NCBI GenBank assembly: GCA_031421635.1
Contig: JANOPA010000026.1
Coordinates: forward strand, 62,001-126,000
DNA from: JAPOKJ01 sp031421635
GTDB lineage: Bacteria; Pseudomonadota; Gammaproteobacteria; Burkholderiales; Burkholderiaceae_E
Length of the DNA: 64,000 nucleotides
Direction: 5' to 3'
A model generated the notes under the pieces. The model worked only from the letters and a program-made list of their open reading frames with translations. It was not told the DNA's origin and ran no database searches. A program made the translations under genes and the position numbers. How positions within the stretch are numbered: the first letter of the stretch is position 1; the number at the start of each line of letters is the position of its first letter. Of this stretch, positions 51,698 to 61,110 are shown in pieces.

Positions 51698-52996
51698 TCA
51701 TTGATCTGGCAGCGCTGCGACACCTTGAATCAAGGCCAGTGAGGCTTGCGCAATGTCTTCAAGCTTTTCATAGTCGACCGATTGGCCATCGTCCGCGGGC
51801 GTGTGAAAACCCGGAAAGAAACCTGATATGCCGACGAAGCGCTGATGCCCCGCACCAATGACTTGGCCAGCTTCGCCGTGGGTCGCGCTGTTGCCTGCAA
51901 CGTAGAGCGGCAGGTGCTTCAACAAGGCTGACTTTGCCCAGGACTCGGAGGTGGGCAGGCCAACTAAATATTGGGGAGTTTTGAAGCGATAGTGAGTATC
52001 GAGTTTAGTCGCCGCAAGGGAGGCACCAAAGTGGAACCAGAGCGCGACCTCGTTTGGACTTGGGGCGCCGTGACTAAGCGCATGCGCCATGCCCAAATGA
52101 CCAACTTCGTGGCTTCCCGTACCAAGCATCAGAACGGGTCGATCCGATTGGGCGAGAGCTTGCGCCATGCGCAGCCAAAGTGCGATGCCGGAGCCTCGCT
52201 CGCCACCGCAGGCAAACCAGCCCGTGAGCGGGGTGGAAAGCACGATCATGCGACCCTTGCCGGGCTTTTTTCCGATCACGTTGAGGCCCTTAATATTTGC
52301 CGTCTCGCCCAGCAGTGTTAGAGATGCAGGGCTTGTTGCACTCGACGGATTAGCTCCATGCAGCGCCTTGCTGAGTGTCGCAAGATCTCGATTGGCGATC
52401 AGTGCAACAGGAATAGAAAACGGGTCATGACTATGCTGGTTACACACGAACAAATCATCGGTCGGATGTTTGATCGCCATGATCAAAGCAGTGCCACCCT
52501 TTGCGGCCGCTTCCCTCACTAAGTTGTCGAGCCTCGGAATCCAGTTGGCTGTAAATGCTGTTGGCGAACTCAGCACGCGAATGGATGATGCACCGGCCGG
52601 AGCCTCAAGGGCCTGCAAGGGTGCCGTGATGACTTTCCCCAGCGCGTCGGAGGGTGGAAGCCACTGTGGAAATGCCTTGATCTTTTGGTCAAAGGCACTT
52701 AGAAGTCCGCCCGGATTAAGGAGCGTTTTTACTGAAAAATCATCGATGGTTGTCGTGTAGCCAGCCGCCTTGAGCCTTTGTTCCAACCATTTGACGGTGG
52801 CTACTTCGCCCGGAGTTCCGACGCGATGTTCTCCAAAACCGACGAAGGTTGAGAGATCATGCTTCAGCGAAGATTGGGTCATAGGTGACCGCGCGAAAAG
52901 CCATGATGTAGGCAGCGCTCCTGATGCCAACATCAGGGGAGCTAGAAAAAATGCGCGTTTCTCAATAAGTGGGCTGGGCTTCAGTACTTTTTTCAC
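51698..52996 (-). CDS. M28-like peptidase, metal site apparently altered
   Basis: About 432 residues with an N-terminal hydrophobic segment (FFLAPLMLASGALPTSWLF) that suggests export. The layout is that of M28 aminopeptidases: FVGFGEHRVGTPGEVATVKWLEQRLKAAGY, a PA-like insert, then the catalytic core and FHTPADD near the end. The usual HxD and DDN metal ligands read TPLTGW and GGERGSG, so activity is uncertain, though SHEVGH and the last His remain. The start is GTG 52996 by its basic N-terminus; a TTG at 53056 would overlap the PrcB gene by 44 bp. Confidence 0.7.
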   Translation of the reverse strand: MKKVLKPSPLIEKRAFFLAPLMLASGALPTSWLFARSPMTQSSLKHDLSTFVGFGEHRVGTPGEVATVKWLEQRLKAAGYTTTIDDFSVKTLLNPGGLLSAFDQKIKAFPQWLPPSDALGKVITAPLQALEAPAGASSIRVLSSPTAFTANWIPRLDNLVREAAAKGGTALIMAIKHPTDDLFVCNQHSHDPFSIPVALIANRDLATLSKALHGANPSSATSPASLTLLGETANIKGLNVIGKKPGKGRMIVLSTPLTGWFACGGERGSGIALWLRMAQALAQSDRPVLMLGTGSHEVGHLGMAHALSHGAPSPNEVALWFHFGASLAATKLDTHYRFKTPQYLVGLPTSESWAKSALLKHLPLYVAGNSATHGEAGQVIGAGHQRFVGISGFFPGFHTPADDGQSVDYEKLEDIAQASLALIQGVAALPDQ

Positions 52997-53012
52997 CCTT
53001 TGATTGCCGCGT

Positions 53013-53576
53013 TCACTGAGTGATTTGACCGAGCGATTTATCCTCGGTAAGGTCAACTACTTTAAGCGTTTTGAATGTTGCCTGAGCGATATTCAAGACT
53101 AGGCAAGGGCTGGTTAGTACGCTCGCGTTAAGACTACCCTGGGTCGGCCTTGTTGTGTAAACGTTTAGGACTAACTCACTTACCTTCGCTATCCATTTTG
53201 CCTCGCCGACCTTCACAGTGTAGCCTGCGCTAGGCTTTGAACCTAAGCGAATCAAGATCACTCTAGAGTTCACGAAATTGGGCTTCCATTCGCTCAGACC
53301 TGGGGCCCTTTGCGCTGAGCTCCTCACAAAGGCCTGCCAGGATTTCGCATCGTCGATCAGATTGATTCCAGATTCGCGAGAGCCATCCGGACAAATTGGA
53401 AAGCTCTCAGACTTAGTCACATTAACCGCGCTCGCATTCTGGCCGGCAGTTCCATTTGACGCACCTGTTCCACTAGATAACGCAGGCGCGCTACATGCTG
53501 TTAAGGCCATGGCCATCCCAGGTAGGAGAGCGGTCATCGCGCGTAGCCGTTGCGGAGAAAAATCTAAAATGCTCAC
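53013..53576 (-). CDS. PrcB-like lipoprotein
   Basis: A 187-residue lipoprotein with lipobox LTAC (Cys28); an inner ATG (Met14) would give a more typical signal. The C-terminal part contains ILIRLGSKPSAGYTVKV, the PrcB_C pattern first noted in a spirochaete protease-complex subunit. It lies 7 bp after the S8 protease gene on the same strand and just before the M28-like gene, which fits an accessory role to the protease. The function is inferred. Confidence 0.75.
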   Translation of the reverse strand: MSILDFSPQRLRAMTALLPGMAMALTACSAPALSSGTGASNGTAGQNASAVNVTKSESFPICPDGSRESGINLIDDAKSWQAFVRSSAQRAPGLSEWKPNFVNSRVILIRLGSKPSAGYTVKVGEAKWIAKVSELVLNVYTTRPTQGSLNASVLTSPCLVLNIAQATFKTLKVVDLTEDKSLGQITQ

Positions 53577-53583
53577 TCTGATC

Positions 53584-56532
53584 TCACTTTAATGCGCCTA
53601 AATTCGGGCTACTTAGGTAGATACTTGGAATAAACTTTTCTAATCCCTGAGTACGAATACTGGTTTGCCTACCTACAGAGGCCGCGCTTGGATTAATTCC
53701 GCCAAATGGAGTAACCGAGAAGTTGATGTTATCGACGACCGCGCTTCTGGGCTGAATCACTTCGATACTCGTCCCTAGGGTCGGGTAAGCACCGCAGGGC
53801 TCACCACGACTGCAGATTCGATCATCGTTGTCGAGATCACCCCCGGCGAAAACGATAATTCTCGCAGGCGCCGGGATTGCGGAGCTACCGACTTGAACAG
53901 AGTAGACGTATTCACCGTTGACCGGACTTACCACGGCTGTTCCCGCGATAGGCTTGAATGTAGAGTCGTCGGCGTCTGCAACCGAAATATAAATTGGCCC
54001 GAAGCTACCCACAGAGGCGCCCACCGGTCTTCGGTCAGCGCTAAGTTGAACAGCGATGTTGCGAGTTGTAGTGGTCACGGTGACTTGTCCAAACGCTGCG
54101 GCTCCGGAGGTGAGCGCGCTGCGATTCAGGGTGAGGATGTAGGTGCCAAGCCCGTTTGCGTCGACCGCCCCAGGTTTTGGCGCAACACTCACTGAGGAAA
54201 GGCTTGAAGAAACCGATTGAACTTTATCGGCAGTTGTTCCCACTCGCCGAAGGAGCAGTTCTGCAGAAGTGCGAGTCGAACCAAACGAGACACTAGAAGG
54301 AGACGGTTCGATCTGGCCTGCAATAGGCGTGGGCGTTGGCGTCGTGCCACCGCCAAGCGTTGCGATGGCAGCATCGACCGCTCGTTTTGCATTGATCAGT
54401 CCCGCCCCAAAAAGGTTGTCTTTTCCGACCGCACCGAGATCGTCAGAAATCGTACCGCCACGGACTAAACTATCAATCTGTGCAACCGATAAGTTTGGAT
54501 TGACCCAACGCATCAGGGCGATCACACCCGCTACATGAGGCGCGGCCATAGAGGTGCCCATCAGATGAGCATATGTGGGTGTCCTTACCCCGCTTTGAAA
54601 TCCCGCGACCGTGCTAAAGATGCCATCAGGATCGCCCGTGCCTGTGGTGGATTTGCTGACATCGCCACCCGGTGCAGAAATTGCATTTTCCGTCCCGACG
54701 TTCGAGTAAAACGCCCGCCCGCGTGTGGCATTGACAGCCGCGACAGAAATGACGCCCGAGCAGTTCGCAGGAACGCCTACCGGCGTGAACACGGTCTCCT
54801 CCGATTCGTTGCCTGCGGCGGCGACAATCACGGTTCCCTGAGCCCGAACTCGATCAAAAATGTCCCGTAATTCAGCCGGACAAGTTTGTTGTCCGCCGAG
54901 ACTCAAATTGATGACGTCAGCTCGCTCAGGGGGGATCGTCCCCGAATCATTGGGCAGGCCCGCTGCAAAAAGTATGCCTTGTACAATATCGGCAAAACTT
55001 CCTCCGCCATCACCCAGAACCCTAATCGGCATGATTCGAGTCATTGGTGCGACACCCGTGCCACCGATACCGTTAAATGCCACTGCACCCACGGTTCCCG
55101 CCACATGAGAGCCGTGAAAGCTCGGGTTACTGCTCGCCTTAGAGGCGTCGTCTGGATTAGAGTCAATGCCATTGCCGTCAGAGGCGCTGGCGAGCGATGA
55201 AATAAAGTCGTAGCCCGCAATAATGTTTCCGGCCAGGTCGGGATGATTGGCGACAATCCCCGTATCTACAATGGCAACGATAGGCCGTCTTGTGGGCTGA
55301 GATGGCATCGCTTGCAAGGTATTCATGGCTGCCGGTAGCGAGATCATTTCATAGTGCCAACGCTGTCGCGAGTAGTCTCGGTCATTGGGCGGAAAAGTTC
55401 CCACCGGTGTCGTGGTCTGAAAGTTCTTGACCTGGAAGTTCGGGAAGGCATATTCAAAGTTGCCGCTCCGTTTCATCGCCTTTGCGTAGCCAATGGTTTG
55501 CAGAATAGCCAGCGACCTGGCATCGAGTGATGGGTCTTTTTCGCTACGGAAGGAGAAGGCTTCTTTTGCCGCAGACTTTGCTTGGAGACCCGTTCGGCTG
55601 CTCCTGGCAAGAATCGAAGCGCGCTCCGAGGCCAGCGTCGGCATTTCATAAAGACTCGGTCCGATCCGACCGGCAATTTCTGGCGAGAGCATGCGGGCCG
55701 TGACAGGCGCTTTCGGAGTTGCTTTCAGAAGCAGGTTGGTCACCATCGGCTTAGCCAGAATTTGGGCCGGAATAATTTGCGATCCGTTGTCGGAGCTAGC
55801 GTTGGCGCAAGTAGCGCTCGCACCTGGGGCAGAGATCCGCATTTGATAGACCGTATCGCCCACGCTACTCGGTACGTAAATTTCAGCGCTAACGAAATAA
55901 TCACCGGTGGTGGTGATGCGTATGCATTCGTAGCGATTCTCACCTGTGGATTGGCCCACGATTGGCCCCGCACTGGTGCCGTTCGCTCGGCGGACAAAGA
56001 GATCAATGTCGATGTCTATGGGGTCGGACGAGAATTCGAGCTCGATCACTTGGCCGGCGGTCAGTTTCAATTTGAAGTAATCGACTAGATCGCCCTGGTC
56101 ACGATTTGGACCGACCGGGCCCTCATTCTGAAAGGTTAGGTGGCCGACAAGAAGGGCTGGATTGTTTATGGACTGCGCCGTGCCAGGGTCGTCATTGCCC
56201 GTGTAAGTTGCCTGAGGGTCATTGGTATCGGAATCAACCTCCGCGGTTTCCGCAATATTAACGATGCCTTTAACGGTGTATTGAGCGGGCGCGGTGCCCG
56301 GGACTTGGGGCGGTTTGAAGGGGTCGGATGGCGCTGGAGCAGGGGCCGGCGATGGGGCCGACGATGGGGCCGGTGCAGGGGTCGGTGCAGGGGTCGGTGC
56401 AGGGGTCGGCGCTGGCGCTGGTGTCGTGCCGCCTGTCGCTGGGTTGGAAGCACTGGTCTCGCCGCCACCGCCACAGGCAGCGAGCATTAGAGTCATCAAA
56501 ACCGTTGCGCTACCGCTCTTGAATAGTCTCAT
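53584..56532 (-). CDS. S8 (subtilisin-like) serine protease lipoprotein
   Basis: A 982-residue exported protease. It has lipobox LAAC near residue 20, a Pro/Ala/Thr linker (~35-75) built from 12-bp repeats, a pre-peptidase C-like domain (~115-235), then the S8 domain. The triad is complete: Asp423 in IVDTGI, His473 in HGSHVAG and Ser661 in GTSMAAPHVAG. Beta-rich repeats fill the ~250 residues after the catalytic domain. It should act at the cell surface or outside. The PrcB-like and M28-like genes follow, likely as one operon. Confidence 0.93.
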   Translation of the reverse strand: MRLFKSGSATVLMTLMLAACGGGGETSASNPATGGTTPAPAPTPAPTPAPTPAPAPSSAPSPAPAPAPSDPFKPPQVPGTAPAQYTVKGIVNIAETAEVDSDTNDPQATYTGNDDPGTAQSINNPALLVGHLTFQNEGPVGPNRDQGDLVDYFKLKLTAGQVIELEFSSDPIDIDIDLFVRRANGTSAGPIVGQSTGENRYECIRITTTGDYFVSAEIYVPSSVGDTVYQMRISAPGASATCANASSDNGSQIIPAQILAKPMVTNLLLKATPKAPVTARMLSPEIAGRIGPSLYEMPTLASERASILARSSRTGLQAKSAAKEAFSFRSEKDPSLDARSLAILQTIGYAKAMKRSGNFEYAFPNFQVKNFQTTTPVGTFPPNDRDYSRQRWHYEMISLPAAMNTLQAMPSQPTRRPIVAIVDTGIVANHPDLAGNIIAGYDFISSLASASDGNGIDSNPDDASKASSNPSFHGSHVAGTVGAVAFNGIGGTGVAPMTRIMPIRVLGDGGGSFADIVQGILFAAGLPNDSGTIPPERADVINLSLGGQQTCPAELRDIFDRVRAQGTVIVAAAGNESEETVFTPVGVPANCSGVISVAAVNATRGRAFYSNVGTENAISAPGGDVSKSTTGTGDPDGIFSTVAGFQSGVRTPTYAHLMGTSMAAPHVAGVIALMRWVNPNLSVAQIDSLVRGGTISDDLGAVGKDNLFGAGLINAKRAVDAAIATLGGGTTPTPTPIAGQIEPSPSSVSFGSTRTSAELLLRRVGTTADKVQSVSSSLSSVSVAPKPGAVDANGLGTYILTLNRSALTSGAAAFGQVTVTTTTRNIAVQLSADRRPVGASVGSFGPIYISVADADDSTFKPIAGTAVVSPVNGEYVYSVQVGSSAIPAPARIIVFAGGDLDNDDRICSRGEPCGAYPTLGTSIEVIQPRSAVVDNINFSVTPFGGINPSAASVGRQTSIRTQGLEKFIPSIYLSSPNLGALK
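56371..56406 (-). repeat. Three tandem 12-bp repeats in S8 protease linker
   Basis: Three exact copies of cggtgcaggggt, with degenerate copies on both sides, encode a Thr-Pro-Ala-Pro linker. Because the unit is 12 bp, slippage would change linker length without a frameshift. Confidence 0.85.
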
Positions 56533-56705
56533 CCCAATTTTCCAGTCGCTTGTGTTTAAGACAGCTTTTCGCTAACCAGAAATCCTAGCACGCCTTAGTT
56601 ACTGATTTCTCTCAAGAGATTTAACAAACCAGAACACAAGATGAATAGCTCGCAACCGTGACAAGAGCGGACCTTGGGTGCTTTTGACCTAGAGCGCTTC
56701 CGTAA

Positions 56706-56915
56706 TCAGGCCTTGTAAAAGAATTCCTCACGAGCAATCTTGCCGTTTGCCACGGTGAACAATCCAACTTCGCTCATGGTATGTCTTGCCCCAGTTGGCT
56801 TAAAGGTGATGTCGTATTCAAACCCCGCCACAAAGCGATCACCGTGAGGCCAAGGTCCGGTCAATACCGCAGAGTGAACTTCATGGTTCGCTCGCCACCA
56901 TTCGCCCTTGCCCTT
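56706..56915 (-). pseudogene. SnoaL-like remnant in frame after lysS
   Basis: Directly after the lysS TGA, the same frame continues KGKGEWWRANHEVHSAVLTG, then GDRFVAGFEYDITFKPTG and ends GKIAREEFFYKA at TGA 56706-56708. This is the C-terminal half of a SnoaL/NTF2-like protein; the N-terminal half and any start are missing. It looks like the tail of a deleted gene joined to lysS. The remaining 56533-56705 shows nothing. Confidence 0.7.
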
Positions 56916-58511
56916 TCAATCTTCTTTTTTCAACGCCGGAAATAAAATCACATCCCGAATGCTCGCGCTGTCGGTGAGCAACATCATCAAGCGATCAATT
57001 CCAATTCCACAGCCGCCCGTAGGCGGCATGCCGTATTCGAGCGCCCGAATGTAATCAGCATCGTAGAACATGGCTTCTTCATCCCCGGCATCTTTAGCCG
57101 CGACTTGAGACTGGAAGCGCTGGGCCTGGTCCTCAGGGTCATTTAGCTCAGAGAACCCGTTGGCGATCTCTCGGCCGGTCATGAACAACTCGAAGCGTTC
57201 GGTGATCTCGGGCTGACCGTCGGAGGCTCTGGCTAGTGGCGACACCTCGATGGGGTAATCGATAATGAAGGTGGGCTGAATCAAAAGGCTCTCAGCCGTT
57301 TCCTCAAAGAGGGCAAGCTGTAAGGCGCCTAGTCCTGCGTTCTTCAAGTGGGGTGCACCGATATGCGCGCCCTTCTTTTTCAGTTCTTGGCGCACAAAAT
57401 CAATGTCACTCAGAGGGGTGTTTTGGAACTCGGGCGCATATTTGGTGATGGCGTCCACAATCGTCAAACGATCGAAGGCTTTGCCAACGTCAATGGTATG
57501 GCCTTGGTAGGGTAGAAGGGTTGTGCCGACTGTGGCCAGCGCGACATCGCGAATGACGTTTTCGGTAAAGTCCATCAGCCAGCGATAGTCTGTATAGGCC
57601 GCATAAAACTCCATCATTGTGAATTCTGGGTTATGCCTCGGACTGATGCCTTCATTTCGGAAATTTCGGTTGATTTCGAAGACACGATCAAATCCGCCCA
57701 CAATCAAACGCTTGAGGTAGAGCTCCGGCGCAATGCGCATGAACATTTGCTGATCAAGGGCATTGTGATGGGTAATAAAAGGTTTTGCAGCAGCACCTCC
57801 GGGAATCGGGTGCAACATCGGTGTTTCAACTTCCAGAAAGCCGTTAGCGACCATAAAGTTACGAATCGCATTGGTGGCTTTACTGCGAATGGCAAAGCGC
57901 TTGCGGGTTTCTTCGCTGACGATGAGGTCCACATAACGTTGGCGGTAGCGCACTTCCTGATCGGCCAAGCCGTGGAACTTATCGGGCAAGGGGCGTAGAG
58001 ATTTTGACAACAAGCGAATTTTGGAACAGCGCACCGAGAGCTCGCCTTTCATGGTTTTGAAAAGCTTGCCTTCCGCCGCCAAAATGTCGCCGAGATCCCA
58101 ATGTTTAAAGCTCCCGTGATCTTCCGCGCCAATGCCTTCATCGTTCAGCCAAAGTTGCAGGCGACCCGTGCTGTCTTGAATGGTCGCAAAGCTGGCCTTG
58201 CCTTGCACGCGCTTGAGCATCATGCGGCCCGACAGGCTGACCGAGATGCCCTCAGCCTCTAGCTGTTCTCGAGTCTTCGCTTCGTTTTGGGCGATGAGAT
58301 TGCCTGCGAAATGGGTCGGACGGTAGTCATTCGGGTAGGGCTGACCCTTTTTGCGAAGCGCCGCCAGCTTGGCTCTGCGCTCGGCGATGATTTGGTTTTC
58401 GTCGGCCGCAGGTTGGCCGTCCGTGGCATTTGAAGCCGCGAGTTTCTCGGCCTTCTCTTCTGCCTTTAACGTGGCCGCTTGCAATGAAGGGGGAACTTGG
58501 TTTTCACTCAT
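56916..58511 (-). CDS. lysS: Lysyl-tRNA synthetase, class II
   Basis: A 531-residue class II enzyme. The OB-fold anticodon domain (LSGRMMLKRVQGKASFATIQD) is followed by the catalytic core with motif 2 FRNEGISPRHNPEFTMME and motif 3 GGCGIGIDRLMMLL. The N-terminal ~30 residues are a charged extension. It ends ALKKED and is followed in frame by a SnoaL remnant. It lies 29 bp after prfB, as in many proteobacteria. Confidence 0.97.
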   Translation of the reverse strand: MSENQVPPSLQAATLKAEEKAEKLAASNATDGQPAADENQIIAERRAKLAALRKKGQPYPNDYRPTHFAGNLIAQNEAKTREQLEAEGISVSLSGRMMLKRVQGKASFATIQDSTGRLQLWLNDEGIGAEDHGSFKHWDLGDILAAEGKLFKTMKGELSVRCSKIRLLSKSLRPLPDKFHGLADQEVRYRQRYVDLIVSEETRKRFAIRSKATNAIRNFMVANGFLEVETPMLHPIPGGAAAKPFITHHNALDQQMFMRIAPELYLKRLIVGGFDRVFEINRNFRNEGISPRHNPEFTMMEFYAAYTDYRWLMDFTENVIRDVALATVGTTLLPYQGHTIDVGKAFDRLTIVDAITKYAPEFQNTPLSDIDFVRQELKKKGAHIGAPHLKNAGLGALQLALFEETAESLLIQPTFIIDYPIEVSPLARASDGQPEITERFELFMTGREIANGFSELNDPEDQAQRFQSQVAAKDAGDEEAMFYDADYIRALEYGMPPTGGCGIGIDRLMMLLTDSASIRDVILFPALKKED

Positions 58512-58540
58512 GGAATCGTCCTTGGGCGCTGAAAGCAGGC

Positions 58541-59645
58541 TTAAACGCCTTGCTTCAAACTTGCCGAAATAAAGTCGTCTAAATCGCCGTCAAGCACCGA
58601 CTTGGTGTTGCCAGTCTCTACATTAGTTCGCAGGTCTTTGATGCGCGATTGATCGAGCACGTAGGAGCGAATTTGGTGACCCCAACCGATGTCGGTTTTT
58701 CCGGCTTCAACCTGCTGCTGTGCAGCCATGCGCTTGCGCATTTCATGCTCGTACATGCGCGCCTTGAGCATTTTCATGGCTTCAGCTTTGTTGCTATGTT
58801 GCGAGCGGTCGTTCTGGCATTGCACGACGATGTTCGTGGGTACATGGGTGATGCGAACCGCCGATTCGGTTTTGTTAACGTGCTGACCACCCGCACCCGA
58901 GGCGCGGAACACGTCGATGCGTAAATCGGCCGGATTAATATCGATCTCAATTGAGTCGTCCACTTCTGGGTAGACGTAGACCGAGGCGAATGAAGTATGG
59001 CGGCCCCCGGAGGAGTCAAACGGTGATTTACGGACTAGGCGATGAACGCCGGTTTCTGTGCGCAGGTAACCATAGGCGTATTCGCCTTCCATTTTGATGG
59101 TTGCACCCTTGATCCCGGCCACATCGCCAGGGGATTCTTCGAGAATCTCGGTCTTGAAACCTTTACGTTCCCCGTAGCGCAGATATTGGCGCAAAAGCAT
59201 GGAGGCCCAGTCACAGGCTTCGGTGCCACCGGCGCCCGCTTGAATTTCAACGAAACAGGGGTTGGCGTCAGCTTCGCCAGAGAACATGCGTCGAAACTCA
59301 ATGGTCGCAACGGTCTTCTCAAGACTCGCCATGTCTTCTTCGACGGAGATGAGGGTCTCTTCGTCGCTTTCTTCCTTGGCCATATCGAAGAGTTCTTTGG
59401 CGTCATTGGCGCGCCCGCTGGCTTCGGTCAGGCTAATTACCACATTCTCGAGTGTTCGGCGCTCTCGGCCTAGCTCTTGAGCTCGTTTGGAGTCATTCCA
59501 TACATTGGGGGCTTCGAGCTCCCGGGTGACAACCTCTAGACGACCGCTTTTAGCGTCGAAGTCAAAGATACCCCCTGAGCGCAAGTACACGCTCGGAGAG
59601 ATCGGTTATTTGCGCAGAGAGCGCGTTGAGGCGTTCGGCTTCCAT
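58541..59645 (-). CDS. prfB: Peptide chain release factor 2 (programmed +1 frameshift)
   Basis: RF2 recognises UGA and UAA stops. The zero frame runs from ATG 59645 for 27 codons (MEAERLNALSAQ... LRGYL) to TGA 59562-59564. A +1 shift at CTT-TGA-C joins it to the long frame (DFDAKSGRLEV...), giving 367 residues, the normal length. The GGQ motif is in SGAGGQHVNKTESAVR, and the specificity region is nearby (SPFDSSGGRH). Calling only the second frame would lose the N-terminus. Confidence 0.95.
59561..59576 (-). other. Programmed +1 frameshift signal of prfB
   Basis: On the minus strand AGGGGG (59576-59571) is followed by TAT CTT TGA C. The internal Shine-Dalgarno and slippery CUU-UGA-C match the classical RF2 autoregulatory site: low RF2 favours the shift and so makes more RF2. 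Confidence 0.93.
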
Positions 59646-59710
59646 GCTTGGGCGTGGCCTTTAATGTTGCAAAGCCCAAGATTTTAACGCTTTCCGAATC
59701 GCGCCGCCTT

Positions 59711-60937
59711 TTAGCGTTTTCCATCACCTGAAGTGCGGTCATTGTCGCCGTTGTTGGGAGTGCCGAAGGTTTGCTGTTCCATCACGCCTGACAGGATGCT
59801 TTGAGGATCCACAGGAGTTGCCTCAAAGCGGGGTTTTTGGATGGTGATAGGCTTTGTGTCAGTTCCGTTAGTTTGGTCACCAGCACCCGCTTGCGCTGTT
59901 GCATCAACGCCAGGTTTTGCCATGGGCGGTGCCAAGTTTGGCAGTGGCAGCGAGGCAGCGCTTGGGCCCTCGGTCTCTGTTCTTGAGGCCTCTTGCGGGC
60001 GATCAAAAGGCGAATCGATATGCACCCAGCCCTTACTTAACGCCAAAGACAGCAGGGCAATCGAAATCGCAGAGCCCGCAAAGAAGGATCCGAAACCGAT
60101 CAACCAAGAATCGGCACTCGTACGGGTTTTCTCAAGCTTGATTTCTCGTGCGGCCGTCAAAATATCTTTCGAATTGACCGTGAAACGTCCACCTAAGCCA
60201 GCCGAGAGCAGGGCCTTGTCCGCAAGTATGTTGATTCGCCTGGGCACACCGTTGGTAAGTCGCACCATCAATCTGATGGAATTTGGGCTGAATACGGTGG
60301 GGCCTTCGTAACCCGCGGCCTTCATCTTGAAGTCAAGGTACTCGGAGATGTCTTTAAGATTGAGACGCTTGAGCCGGAAGCTTTGCGTGATTCGCTCGCG
60401 CACCGGACGCAATTCCGGCAGGGCCAGATTATGGTCAAGCTCCTCGGGACCAAACAGCACAATCTGCATTATCTTGTTGCCGCTAGCCTCCACTTGGGAA
60501 AGTAAGCGAATTTGATCAAGCGTTTCCTCCGGCATCGCGTGCGCTTCGTCAATGAGCAGCACGACTTTACGAGCGGATGAATAAATCTCCGCCAACTTCT
60601 TTTGAAGCATGACGATCATTAACTCGGGAACGGCTCTGTCCAAGGGCAAATCTAGGCCGTCAGCCAAGGCATAAAGCATTTGCTCGCGGGTGAGTGTCGG
60701 GTCCGCAAAATAGATGGTTTTGAAGCGCTTCGAAGGCAGCTTTTTCAGCAGGTATCGACAAACGGTCGTTTTACCGCTTCCGACTTCACCAACAACTTTG
60801 AAAATGCCTTCTTCCGTCTTCAACACGTAGATCAGCGATTCCCAAAAAGAATGCCGCGACCCGCCCGTAAAAAACGCCTCAGTTTCCGGGGTGACAAGGA
60901 AAGGCTTGGTTTTAAGTCCGAAATGCTTTAGGTACAC
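59711..60937 (-). CDS. ExeA/GspA-like AAA ATPase
   Basis: A 408-residue ATPase of the ExeA/MshM kind. It begins MYLKHFGLKTKPFLVTPET, with Walker A GEVGSGKTT at residues 50-58 and Walker B VVLLIDEAHAMPEE, then sensor-like RLKRLNLKDISEYLDFKM. A membrane helix follows at ~275-297 (WLIGFGSFFAGSAISIALLSLAL), and a Pro-rich periplasmic tail. Such proteins help assemble type II secretion or pilus secretins, or act in exopolysaccharide loci. No partner genes are next to it. Confidence 0.87.
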   Translation of the reverse strand: MYLKHFGLKTKPFLVTPETEAFFTGGSRHSFWESLIYVLKTEEGIFKVVGEVGSGKTTVCRYLLKKLPSKRFKTIYFADPTLTREQMLYALADGLDLPLDRAVPELMIVMLQKKLAEIYSSARKVVLLIDEAHAMPEETLDQIRLLSQVEASGNKIMQIVLFGPEELDHNLALPELRPVRERITQSFRLKRLNLKDISEYLDFKMKAAGYEGPTVFSPNSIRLMVRLTNGVPRRINILADKALLSAGLGGRFTVNSKDILTAAREIKLEKTRTSADSWLIGFGSFFAGSAISIALLSLALSKGWVHIDSPFDRPQEASRTETEGPSAASLPLPNLAPPMAKPGVDATAQAGAGDQTNGTDTKPITIQKPRFEATPVDPQSILSGVMEQQTFGTPNNGDNDRTSGDGKR

Positions 60938-61110
60938 GGTAACCGATCTGTTTGTTAGGACGATTGTCCATCAAAAGAAGCCGCTAAACTTTGAAAAAAG
61001 TCTTAGTCGGCGTACAAAGGCGAGCAATCGGTCGATTGGTGTGACTTTGTCGCAGCATTTGCCTGGGTTGATAGGGGTCACAACCGTCAATAGGCTTAAG
61101 CAGAGCTTCC

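Noticed and set aside
56294..56575. Gly/Ala-rich open frame antisense to the S8 protease linker.
   Set aside because: It is the complement of the Pro/Ala repeat region; composition alone keeps it open.
60938..61110. Possible small RNA or promoter structure between recJ and the ExeA-like gene.
   Set aside because: No convincing hairpin, terminator or motif could be found.
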